Below, piece after piece: positions 1 to 7,868 of a stretch of DNA of 64,000 nt. Within the stretch, counting starts at the first letter, position 1. Every line of letters begins with the position of its first letter. The notes beneath the pieces were generated by a model. It searched no databases, was not told where the DNA came from, and saw only the letters and a list, made by a program, of their open reading frames with translations. This DNA is from Thermoplasmata archaeon (GTDB taxonomy: Archaea > Thermoplasmatota > Thermoplasmata > Thermoplasmatales > Thermoplasmataceae). The position numbers and the translations under genes were made by a program. Where the stretch lies: contig JAJZXS010000035.1 in NCBI GenBank assembly GCA_021806295.1, positions 18,052 through 82,051 on the forward strand. Direction: 5' to 3'.

Positions 1-1
1 G

Positions 2-1120
2 CTTCCAACACCGGGCCTTCAGTACTACTGTAAAGAAAATCATATCCCTGGCATAATGATAACTGCATCCCATAATCCTCCACAGTACAATGGAATAAAA
101 GCAATAGACAGTGACGGTACAGAAATTGATGAGGAGAAAGAGGTAAAGATAGAGGAAATCTATGAAAGCAGGAACTACAGAATGGCAGACTGGGATAGGA
201 TAGGAAACTACAGCTATGACAGCACCGGAATAGACCTTTACATGAATAGCATTATAGACTCTGTTAATTCAAAGGCCATATCTGAGAGCAATCTAAGGGT
301 GGCGATAGACACTGGCAACGGGGCATCCTATTATACAAGCCCGGAAATACTCACAAGGCTTAACTGCCATCCAGTTTCACTGAATGCAAACCCCGATGGA
401 AAATTTTCCTCAAGAAACTCGGAGCCAAAACCGGAGAACCTTTCTGATCTCATATCTATAATGAAGACCGGAAAATTCAGCATTGGAATCGCCCATGATG
501 GTGATGCTGATAGATGTGTCTTTATCGACGAAAAAGGTAATTTTGTGGATGGTGACAGGAGCCTGGCCCTGATCACTAAACATACAGTAAAAAGAGGTAA
601 TTCTGTTGTTACCCCTGTAAGCAGCTCCGACGCACTCAGTGAAATATGCTCAGAAAAGGGGGCTAAATTAATTCTAACTAGAGTGGGGGCACCCATTGTC
701 GCCAGGGCCATGATTGACAACAAGGCCACGATAGGCGGGGAAGAAAATGGTGGGATTATATATGGAAAGCACCAGTACTGCAGGGACGGCGCTATGACAA
801 TGGCCCTGATGCTGGATTTACTTGCCAGGGAAAAGAAACCATTATCGGAGCTTCTGAAAGATATCCCGGAGTATTACATGATAAAAACATCTGTTCCGAG
901 AAACAGGGAATGGAATGAAATAAAAGAACTCATAACAAAAAAATTTACAGGCAAGATGTTCGACTTCACCGACGGCATAAAAGTTTATGATGCCGATGGA
1001 TGGACTCTTATAAGGCCCTCAGGAACTGAAAAAATTATCCGTGTCTTTTCAGAGTCGAAATTCAGCGAAAAGGCAAAAAGTTACAATGAAGAATATGTAA
1101 CATTTTTAAAAAATTTATAG
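2..1120 (+). CDS. Phosphohexomutase (phosphoglucosamine/phosphomannomutase), 5' end outside window
   Basis: Alpha-D-phosphohexomutase, interconverting the 1- and 6-phosphates of a hexose (glucosamine or mannose/glucose) to supply nucleotide sugars. The reading frame is open from base 2, so the N-terminus lies beyond the left edge; the visible part is about 372 residues. The catalytic serine loop TASHNP is at nt 62-79, the metal loop DGDADR near nt 497-514, the sugar-recognition GGEENGG near nt 737-757 and the phosphate-binding RPSGTE near nt 1013-1030, so all four active-site elements are intact. Substrate cannot be decided between GlmM and ManB types. It is convergent with the next gene, their 3' ends overlapping by 6 bp. 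Confidence 0.93.
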   Translation, partial: LPTPGLQYYCKENHIPGIMITASHNPPQYNGIKAIDSDGTEIDEEKEVKIEEIYESRNYRMADWDRIGNYSYDSTGIDLYMNSIIDSVNSKAISESNLRVAIDTGNGASYYTSPEILTRLNCHPVSLNANPDGKFSSRNSEPKPENLSDLISIMKTGKFSIGIAHDGDADRCVFIDEKGNFVDGDRSLALITKHTVKRGNSVVTPVSSSDALSEICSEKGAKLILTRVGAPIVARAMIDNKATIGGEENGGIIYGKHQYCRDGAMTMALMLDLLAREKKPLSELLKDIPEYYMIKTSVPRNREWNEIKELITKKFTGKMFDFTDGIKVYDADGWTLIRPSGTEKIIRVFSESKFSEKAKSYNEEYVTFLKNL

Positions 1121-1726
1121 ACTTTTATACATGTCAAAGAACCGGGTTATCGCATTTATATTACCTGCGAGGCCGAACCAGATCAGGAGTATTCCTGTGG
1201 CGTATATATCTATTGAATAGAGATCAAAATGCGCAGTTATGAAAAACTGTACGATTGAAAATATTATTATTAATACAAGCCTGTCTGCCCTCCCGGCTAT
1301 ACCAGAATAATCACGTTTCAACCCCAGTGCCTGTGATTGTGTACCCATATAACTTGTCAGAAGTATTCCAAGTATTGCAAACAATCCAAGGTACACATTG
1401 CCATAAATTGAAAAAGTCATGCCAAGAACTATAAACATATCTGAGTAACGGTCGAATACGTGATCTAGCATGTCACCTTTCTTTGAAGAGAGGTTTTTCA
1501 ACCTTGCTATTTTACCATCCAGCGCATCAAACAGTGCTGACATAACTATCAATACAAATGCGAGCAGGAGAAAGTAATGCCCAAGATAATAGGATACGCC
1601 CCCTAAACCTGCAAAAATCAGAGATAAAATAGAGATAGTATTGGGATTAGTTCTTGAAAATTTTTCTGTAATTGGATCCAGGAATTTATCTGCATTTTTT
1701 CTGTAAGAGTCCAGTACCATAGGCAT
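1115..1726 (-). CDS. CDP-alcohol phosphatidyltransferase family membrane enzyme
   Basis: Transfers a phosphatidyl/archaetidyl group from a CDP-lipid to an alcohol such as inositol phosphate or glycerol phosphate at the membrane. The family signature D-x2-D-G-x2-A-R-x8-G-x3-D-x3-D is complete (DALDGKIAR, then GDMLDHVFD, about residues 67-96), and there are about five or six hydrophobic segments. Length 203 aa is normal. Archaeal members are often archaetidylinositol-phosphate synthases; the acceptor here cannot be read from sequence. It starts about 17 bp downstream of the glycosyltransferase on the same strand and may be co-transcribed with it. Confidence 0.88.
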   Translation of the reverse strand: MPMVLDSYRKNADKFLDPITEKFSRTNPNTISILSLIFAGLGGVSYYLGHYFLLLAFVLIVMSALFDALDGKIARLKNLSSKKGDMLDHVFDRYSDMFIVLGMTFSIYGNVYLGLFAILGILLTSYMGTQSQALGLKRDYSGIAGRADRLVLIIIFSIVQFFITAHFDLYSIDIYATGILLIWFGLAGNINAITRFFDMYKSL

Positions 1727-1743
1727 GTATGAAAAGGTAATTA

Positions 1744-2961
1744 TTAAATTGTTGTCTTTCCAGTTTTCTTTACCTTATGCCACACACGCTTTGCACCTGT
1801 GATTTCCAGGAACATTGTATATATAGATATCAGCGAATTTATGGTAAGGTATACATAAATCAATGGCAGATAAATTGCATTCTGCTTTTTCTTGATAAGT
1901 ACAAGGATGAAAGCGGCAGCGTATATTATCAGAGATATAACTATAAGGGATATAAAATAGGTTCTCATTGAATGCACGAACGGGTTATAAAAGTTCAGCA
2001 GTGATATGTACATCCATCCGAAAAACAGTATGCCTGAAAATGTCGGTGCAAGTAAGATCATCAGGGCATCCAAATCTGCGAATCTGCTCAGTTTCTTTTT
2101 TGAATGAATAAAAACCTGATGATACCCTCTAAGCCACCTTGTCCTCTGCTTAAAGTATTCTGAATACGATGCAGGTGTCTCCTGAAGTACCTTGGCACTG
2201 CTAAGGTATGCAGACCTGTAGCGGGAATTTGATATCCTCAGTGAGCTTTCCAGGTCTTCTGTGAGGAACTTATCATCCCAGCCACCTATGTTTTTTATTA
2301 CATGCCTCTTAAAATACTGGTTTGAACCTGCAACAGGGACGAATAGATTTAGGTGTGTTCTTCCTATAAGGGTGGCCTTTACAAGTATCTCATCTATTAC
2401 TGCAAGCCTTGTGAATATATTTTCCTCCCTATTTATATAGGAATTGTATCCCTGCAGAACATCCACATTGAAGTAATTCATCCCATAAACGGCGTTTTCA
2501 AGTGTGTTTCTCAGCAGCATGGTGTCTGCATCATAGGTTGCTATGACTTCTCCTCTTGATTTTTCGAAGCAGAAGTTGAGCGCCGAAGCCTTGCTCTTTC
2601 CATCTGGCCTGTTGAATACCTTTACCCTGCTATCCTTATATTCGAATTCCCTGGCTATTTTATATGTATTGTCGCTGGAATTATCAACAACCACGAATAG
2701 TTCAAAGTTCGTATAGGATTGATTAAGAATGGATTCTATGGTTCTCGATATAACAGTTTCTTCATTCTTGGCCGGGACAATTATGCTTACGAGAGGCTTA
2801 TACATCTTGAACCCTGAAAACTGCACCCCATCCAAACTTGAAAAATCTATATCGTATTTTGTAAATTCCTTATACCCGTAAAACAGTATCGGGAACTGGT
2901 AAATAACATAAACGAGACCTATAGCAACAAGTGCAAGGCCAATAGCCTGAAGTATATCCAT
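1744..2961 (-). CDS. Membrane-bound family 2 glycosyltransferase
   Basis: GT2 (GT-A fold) enzyme that likely builds a polysaccharide or glycolipid at the cytoplasmic face of the membrane. One N-terminal hydrophobic helix (about residues 5-30) precedes the catalytic domain, which shows VSIIVPAKNEE, a DNSSDNT nucleotide-binding turn, the metal-binding YDADT, an ED dyad and the QRTRWLRG (Q/R-x-x-R-W) motif of processive synthases. Three or four C-terminal membrane helices follow. Architecture matches cellulose/hyaluronan-synthase-like and N-acetylglucosaminyl transferases; the sugar is unknown. The next gene on the strand is a lipid headgroup transferase, which fits an envelope role. Confidence 0.87.
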   Translation of the reverse strand: MDILQAIGLALVAIGLVYVIYQFPILFYGYKEFTKYDIDFSSLDGVQFSGFKMYKPLVSIIVPAKNEETVISRTIESILNQSYTNFELFVVVDNSSDNTYKIAREFEYKDSRVKVFNRPDGKSKASALNFCFEKSRGEVIATYDADTMLLRNTLENAVYGMNYFNVDVLQGYNSYINREENIFTRLAVIDEILVKATLIGRTHLNLFVPVAGSNQYFKRHVIKNIGGWDDKFLTEDLESSLRISNSRYRSAYLSSAKVLQETPASYSEYFKQRTRWLRGYHQVFIHSKKKLSRFADLDALMILLAPTFSGILFFGWMYISLLNFYNPFVHSMRTYFISLIVISLIIYAAAFILVLIKKKQNAIYLPLIYVYLTINSLISIYTMFLEITGAKRVWHKVKKTGKTTI

Positions 2962-3035
2962 TTTAAGTAGGTATCCATCCAGTATATATAAATTCTTTTC
3001 TATTACATTATTATGTATAAATTTAAATTTCCGTA

Positions 3036-3048
3036 TTTTTTAAATAAT
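3036..3048 (+). promoter_or_regulatory. TATA box of thiD
   Basis: T-run plus TAAATAAT centred about 26 bp before the thiD ATG, with no Shine-Dalgarno in between. This spacing predicts a leaderless transcript starting at the start codon. No TPP-riboswitch core is visible upstream, unlike the transporter at 25951. Confidence 0.55.
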
Positions 3049-3067
3049 CTAAAATTATATTAGTAAC

Positions 3068-3856
3068 ATGGTTCCAAGGGTTATGACTGTTGCATCCACA
3101 GATTCCGGTGGGGGAGCAGGTGTTATGGCTGATTTAAAAACTTTTACAGCAATGAAGGTGTTTGGAACAGCAGTGATCGTTTCACTTACTGCACAGAACA
3201 GTGTTACAGTAAAATCTATTTATGAACTTCCCGTGTCATTCATTAATGACCAGTTCGATGCAGTAATGGAAGATATTGGTACTGATTCTGCCAAGACAGG
3301 CATGCTCTATTCAGAGGAGATCATATCGGCGGTCACAGAAAAATTTCAGCAGTATAATGTAAATAACATTGTTGTAGACCCCGTGATGATCTCCAAAACC
3401 AATGCAAGATTATTGAAAGAGGATGCGGTTTCCACCATGGTGAATAAACTCATGAAAATTGCTACACTGGTAACGCCTAACATACCAGAAAGCGAGGTCA
3501 TTTCATCTATTAAGATTGATTCTGTAATGGATGCAAGGGTTGCAGCAAAGAAAATATATGAGATGACAGGTGCTGCAGTTCTGGTCAAGGGAGGGCATTC
3601 TGGTGGAAGTATATCCACAGATATACTTTATGATGGGCATGAGTACAGTGAATTTTCCGGTACAAGGATTGATACCAGGAATACACACGGCACAGGCGAT
3701 ACCCTGTCTGCCTCTATAGCATCCGGCCTGGCATCGGGCATGACACTGCATAAATCAATTTCAGAGGCAAGAAAATATATAGAAGGAGCAATCGAGAATT
3801 CATTTCCCATGGGTAAGGGCTATGGGGCACTTTCACATTTCTGGGCGATAAAATGA
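3068..3856 (+). CDS. thiD: Hydroxymethylpyrimidine/phosphomethylpyrimidine kinase
   Basis: Phosphorylates HMP and HMP-phosphate to HMP-diphosphate, the pyrimidine half of thiamine. A ribokinase-fold protein of 262 aa, the usual length for ThiD without a fused ThiN domain. It begins with the ThiD motif AST-DSGGGAGVMADLKTF, has the DPVM strand near residue 101, the VKGGH strand near residue 177, and the catalytic anion hole TGDT near residues 215-218. The last bases overlap the next gene as ATGA, so translation is probably coupled through the thiD-AIRS-like-thiE set. Confidence 0.93.
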   Translation: MVPRVMTVASTDSGGGAGVMADLKTFTAMKVFGTAVIVSLTAQNSVTVKSIYELPVSFINDQFDAVMEDIGTDSAKTGMLYSEEIISAVTEKFQQYNVNNIVVDPVMISKTNARLLKEDAVSTMVNKLMKIATLVTPNIPESEVISSIKIDSVMDARVAAKKIYEMTGAAVLVKGGHSGGSISTDILYDGHEYSEFSGTRIDTRNTHGTGDTLSASIASGLASGMTLHKSISEARKYIEGAIENSFPMGKGYGALSHFWAIK

Positions 3857-4884
3857 TAGGGAAGATATCAAGAAAATTTTTTGAAGAAAACATAATAAAC
3901 AGGATTGGAGCTGTGAGGAAAGATGTTACAGTACCACCACGCAATGGCGTCGATGTAGGTATTATTGCAATTAATGGAAGCTACATGGCAGTAACCACAG
4001 ACCCTCTTTACATTGACAGGTCTTTCGGATTTAAAAAAGCGGCTTGGTTTGCATTTCACATACTTGCATCTGACCTTTTTACATCAGGAATCAGGGCCAG
4101 CTATATGAGTATAGACCTGAATCTGCCTGAAGAAATTACAGACGAACAGTTCAACGAAATATGGGATGTTATACATGGTGAATGCGAAAAATACGGCATT
4201 GAAGTGGTTACAGGCCATACTGCCAGATACGCCGGAGTTTCATTTCCCATGGTAGGTGGCGTTACACTGATGGGGGTAGGTGACAAATACATAACAACAG
4301 AGAATGCCTCCCCTGGAGATGTAATTATAATGGCAAGAAGCTGCGGACTTGAGGCCTCCATCATACTTGCATATACATTTCCAGAATATGTAAGGGAAAA
4401 ACTGGGAAATAATACACTGAAGGCTATTCAGAATAAATTTTATACAATGACCTGCGTGCCTGAGGAACTAATGGCTATAGATTATGGGATAGGTGACAGG
4501 ATAACATCAATGCACGATGCCACAGAGGGTGGATTGCTGAATTCTGTTTACGAAATTGGCTATGCTTCCGGCAATGGGGTCATGATAAAATATAACGGCA
4601 TTATTATTGATAATGATATTGCTGCTATTTGCTCGCTTTTCAATATAAATCCAATGAGGTCCATAAGCGAGGGGACATTACTTCTCACCGTTAAGCCAGA
4701 ATATGCAAATGAATTTACAGAGATGCTCAGGAAAAATGGGGTCAATGCCAGTATAATAGGAGAGGTTACAGAAAAGGCCAGGGGAATGAAATTGGTCCAA
4801 AATGGTAAGGAATCAGAAATAAATCCTGAGGAAGACCAGCTATGGGGAGCCGTTTCCGATGGCATAAGGAGGGGATTAAAATGA
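3853..4884 (+). CDS. AIR-synthase/HypE/ThiL-superfamily protein in thi operon
   Basis: Belongs to the PurM/SelD/HypE/ThiL ATP-binding superfamily. Visible landmarks are TTDPLYID near residue 41 (substrate/Mg-binding strand), a GHTARY segment near residue 117 and HDATEGGLLN near residue 215 (the typical ATP-domain Asp/Glu-Gly-Gly turn). It ends without the C-terminal cysteine that HypE carbamoylates, and no other hyp genes are nearby, so a hydrogenase-maturation role is unlikely. A separate, clear ThiL lies at 58446. Sitting between thiD and thiE with ATGA overlaps on both sides, it probably acts in or near thiamine metabolism; the reaction is unknown. Confidence 0.75.
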   Translation: MIGKISRKFFEENIINRIGAVRKDVTVPPRNGVDVGIIAINGSYMAVTTDPLYIDRSFGFKKAAWFAFHILASDLFTSGIRASYMSIDLNLPEEITDEQFNEIWDVIHGECEKYGIEVVTGHTARYAGVSFPMVGGVTLMGVGDKYITTENASPGDVIIMARSCGLEASIILAYTFPEYVREKLGNNTLKAIQNKFYTMTCVPEELMAIDYGIGDRITSMHDATEGGLLNSVYEIGYASGNGVMIKYNGIIIDNDIAAICSLFNINPMRSISEGTLLLTVKPEYANEFTEMLRKNGVNASIIGEVTEKARGMKLVQNGKESEINPEEDQLWGAVSDGIRRGLK

Positions 4885-5501
4885 AACTGGGTGGATTATA
4901 CCTGGTTACACCCCCATATACCGGAATAGAAATATTTACGGCAACAGAAAAAGCCCTGAGGAGTGGGGTCAATATACTGCAGTACAGGGATAAGGAACCT
5001 TCATTCCGTAAAAAAATGGAAAGGGCACAAAAATTCCGGGATATGTGCAGAGAGTACAGCATTCCATTTATCGTTGATGATGATCCTGTTTTGATGGACA
5101 TAGTAGGTGCTGACGGAATCCATATCGGTAAGGATGATGTCCCATTTGAGTATGTGAAATCAAAATATCCTGAAAAAATAATAGGGGTATCTACATATGG
5201 CAGTCCTGAAGATGCAGTTAAGTTTCAGAAACTCGGAGCAGATTATGTTGCTTTCGGGTCTTTTTTCAGTACGAAAACAAAGAATGATGCTACAATGTGC
5301 GATATAAATATCCTTGATAGGCTGGATGATATTAAAATACCTGTATTTGTGATAGGTGGAATAAACAGAGGGAATGTAGATGATGTACTGAAATATAAAA
5401 TCTCAGGAATTGCAGTGGTTTCAGCAATTTATTCAAGCAATGATATTGAGGCAGAGGTATCTTACTATCTGGAAAAATTAAAGAAATACGGCATATCGTG
5501 A
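4881..5501 (+). CDS. thiE: Thiamine-phosphate synthase
   Basis: Joins HMP-diphosphate with thiazole phosphate to give thiamine phosphate. TIM-barrel protein of 206 aa. Seen: QYRDK near residue 37, the VDDD strand with GADGIHIGKDD (phosphate/Mg site), GVSTYG, the YVAFGSFFSTKTK phosphate loop and GGI near the end. The ATG at 4881 overlaps the upstream stop as ATGA and has AGGAGGGG just ahead; a longer frame from 4842 is open but less likely. Confidence 0.92.
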   Translation: MKLGGLYLVTPPYTGIEIFTATEKALRSGVNILQYRDKEPSFRKKMERAQKFRDMCREYSIPFIVDDDPVLMDIVGADGIHIGKDDVPFEYVKSKYPEKIIGVSTYGSPEDAVKFQKLGADYVAFGSFFSTKTKNDATMCDINILDRLDDIKIPVFVIGGINRGNVDDVLKYKISGIAVVSAIYSSNDIEAEVSYYLEKLKKYGIS

Positions 5502-5547
5502 AAATAATTGTACAGAAAAAATATAATACATATTTATATACACAACA

Positions 5548-6318
5548 ATGAAAATCGAACAGGCCCTTATTTCACAGTTAATGATTCTGCTCAATATAAA
5601 AAATGGTAAAACAAGACCCTCAGAGATATCAAAGGAACTGGACATAACACTTCAGGGTGTGGTTTACCATATAAAGATACTGAAGGAAAAGGGATTCATA
5701 GACGAAAAAAACAGTATTACAAAGGAAGGTTTTGACTTTCTTTACAATGGTCTAAATTACATAGAAGATTTTGTGCATTCAAGCCTTATAAGTATAGATT
5801 CTTCACTGGTATGGGAGGTCATATCGGATGAGGATATAGTATCCGGGCAGAAAGTTTCACTTTACATGGACGGAGGATACCTTCATGCAGGGCTATACAA
5901 TGGCAAAGGGGCGCATGGCATTGCCGTAAAAGATTCCAGGAAAAATGAATGCACCGGAGTTACAGCAGTTAGGGAGATTATTAAAATTAATAAATCCAGG
6001 ATAATTATAACTGCTTTCAACAATGTGGAAAAAGTACAGGATATGAAAATTCTGGCTGCAACCATAAAGGATTATATAAACAGTATAAAATTTGATTTTA
6101 TTGGGGTTACTGGAGAAATGGCCAAAACCCTCACTGATACGCTGGAAATCAAACCCGACTTTGAATACGCTTCTATCAATGCAGCATTTGAGGCTGCAAA
6201 GAGGGGATTTACAACGCTCATACTTGTATCTGATAGATTTTTCCATTTCTCACTGAATGAAATTAGGGAACTTCAGGCAAAGAATCCCACTGTTGAACTG
6301 GATTTAAAACATATATAA
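5548..6318 (+). CDS. Winged-helix transcriptional regulator with conserved C-terminal domain
   Basis: The first 70 residues are a winged helix: PSEISKELDITLQGVVYHIKILKEKGFI is a typical MarR/ArsR-like recognition region, followed by a wing. The rest (about residues 80-256) is an alpha/beta domain that I do not recognise by name; it may sense a ligand and ends in a predicted Rossmann-like stretch. A TATA-like ATATTTATATAC lies 10-20 bp upstream, so it has its own promoter although it follows thiE by 46 bp. A role in controlling the thi genes is only inferred from position. Confidence 0.7.
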   Translation: MKIEQALISQLMILLNIKNGKTRPSEISKELDITLQGVVYHIKILKEKGFIDEKNSITKEGFDFLYNGLNYIEDFVHSSLISIDSSLVWEVISDEDIVSGQKVSLYMDGGYLHAGLYNGKGAHGIAVKDSRKNECTGVTAVREIIKINKSRIIITAFNNVEKVQDMKILAATIKDYINSIKFDFIGVTGEMAKTLTDTLEIKPDFEYASINAAFEAAKRGFTTLILVSDRFFHFSLNEIRELQAKNPTVELDLKHI

Positions 6319-6541
6319 ACTGCATTTGACCTGACCTGGCCGAAAAATGTTCCATTCAATTAAGAGGTATGATAAATATATTTTTAATAATATATTTATA
6401 TCAATATATGTTATTTAAAGTAGTCTCGGCTAGTATTATAATCATATATGGATAAAAGTAATTTTTGGGCATTTTTATAAATATTTAAATAAGACTTTAT
6501 TATAAAGGTTGATAATAGAGGTGTAAAAATTATGGAGGACG

Positions 6542-6934
6542 ATGAAAGTGGCAGTAGGGGTACATATCATAGCGGATTTATACGGTGTAGATGCAGAGTT
6601 AATATCTAGCGCTGATGGTATTTCACCTATTATTGAGAATGCTATCAAGGAGGGGAACCTTACAGAGATTTCCTCGCAGTACTATCAGTTCAGGCCCATG
6701 GGCGCCAGTGGCATAGCGCTTCTGGCTGAATCCCATTTATCATTCCACACATGGCCGGAACACGGGCTGGTAACACTGGATATATACACATGCGGGGAAC
6801 ACAGCAACGCTGATAGAGCCTTTAATTATCTTTTGAATGTATTGCATCCGACGTCTATAGAATACAAGAAACTTGAAAGGGGTAGCAAAATAGAGGAAAA
6901 CGTAAAAATTGACAATCCACAGATGATGCTGTGA
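6542..6934 (+). CDS. speD: S-adenosylmethionine decarboxylase proenzyme
   Basis: Makes decarboxylated AdoMet, the aminopropyl donor for polyamines. A short (130 aa) class 1B archaeal/Thermotoga-type proenzyme. The self-cleavage site AES-HLSFHTWPE is present: cleavage before Ser64 would give the pyruvoyl group, with His69 and Cys84 (YTCGEH) in catalytic positions. GGAGG four bases before the ATG fixes the start. The leader (TATA-like AATATTTAAAT near 6479-6490) is longer than for most genes here. Confidence 0.93.
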   Translation: MKVAVGVHIIADLYGVDAELISSADGISPIIENAIKEGNLTEISSQYYQFRPMGASGIALLAESHLSFHTWPEHGLVTLDIYTCGEHSNADRAFNYLLNVLHPTSIEYKKLERGSKIEENVKIDNPQMML

Positions 6935-6938
6935 TACA

Positions 6939-7859
6939 TTGAAAAAAGGATTTATTTTATTTTTTTTCTTGTTTTTGTTGTTTTTTCTTGACATCTTAAT
7001 AGGAATTTATCATATAACTTCCATTTACAAAATTTTAGTTTTGCCGGATATCCTGATTTCTGTGGCATCCATATATACTGGAGGTGATGTATTTCTTGAT
7101 GTTTCATACAGTATTGGAAAATCTTATTCATTATCGGAAAAGAATATTGGCCTCTTTATTGTAGGTTTTGCAGCGATAGTTGATGAAATAGCAATGTCTG
7201 TTATGGCAGCTATAGAAAACCTTGGCACCGTTAGTTTCGGCACAATTCAGGGTTCTAATGTTATTACCCTGCTGGCATTTTTTATACTTATACCTTTATA
7301 TTACAGAAAGGGGATTTCCAGATTCAGGGTTGATTCATATGTTATATTGGCAACTTCAGGAATACTTATATTGCTTTCGTTTTATTTTGTAAAGGTGCCA
7401 TTCTATCTGGGATTTATCACCCTAATCATATTTATATATTACATAGTCAAGAAATCCAGGTCTGGAACAAATGATGAAGTTATCAATGTAGAGGAGGTAT
7501 ATCCATCATATTACGGGATAATGGCCCTGGTTTCCATAGCTCTTGCATCATATAACATGATAGATTCTGCGGTTATTATATCACAGGTAACCGGCATTAA
7601 CACATTTATTTCGTCATTTCTGCTTCTTGGCTTCTTCGGTTCACTGCCAGAAATAATGATGATGTTTATTTCAATAAAAAATGGAAGGAATGATGTGTCT
7701 GTAGGATTAATAACTGGAAGCACAGTATACAAGGAAACAGCACTGTTTTCTATAATAGCTTTTATAGGAACCATGACTTTTTACAAGTCATTTTTTTCCA
7801 TGATTATTATGGTTTTACTTTCTATAGTTCTTGTAATATACACCATCATCTTCAAATAG
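6939..7859 (+). CDS. Sodium/calcium exchanger-like (CaCA) membrane protein
   Basis: Integral membrane protein with about ten hydrophobic segments. Two inverted alpha-repeat regions can be recognised: AAIVDEIAMSVMAAIENLG followed by GTIQGSN (about residues 78-108) and LGFFGSLPEIMMMFIS followed by GLITGST (about residues 228-262). In CaCA exchangers these carry acidic and polar ion ligands; here the second repeat (GSLPE) is canonical and the first diverged. The start is a TTG at 6939, four bases after speD's stop, because no ATG lies in frame before the first helix. Ion specificity is unknown. Confidence 0.75.
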   Translation: MKKGFILFFFLFLLFFLDILIGIYHITSIYKILVLPDILISVASIYTGGDVFLDVSYSIGKSYSLSEKNIGLFIVGFAAIVDEIAMSVMAAIENLGTVSFGTIQGSNVITLLAFFILIPLYYRKGISRFRVDSYVILATSGILILLSFYFVKVPFYLGFITLIIFIYYIVKKSRSGTNDEVINVEEVYPSYYGIMALVSIALASYNMIDSAVIISQVTGINTFISSFLLLGFFGSLPEIMMMFISIKNGRNDVSVGLITGSTVYKETALFSIIAFIGTMTFYKSFFSMIIMVLLSIVLVIYTIIFK

Positions 7860-7868
7860 TTAGATATA

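Noticed and set aside
6448-6480. Ten-codon ORF (MDKSNFWAFL) upstream of speD as a possible leader peptide
   Set aside because: No ribosome site and no attenuator structure visible; such short frames are expected by chance in AT-rich DNA.
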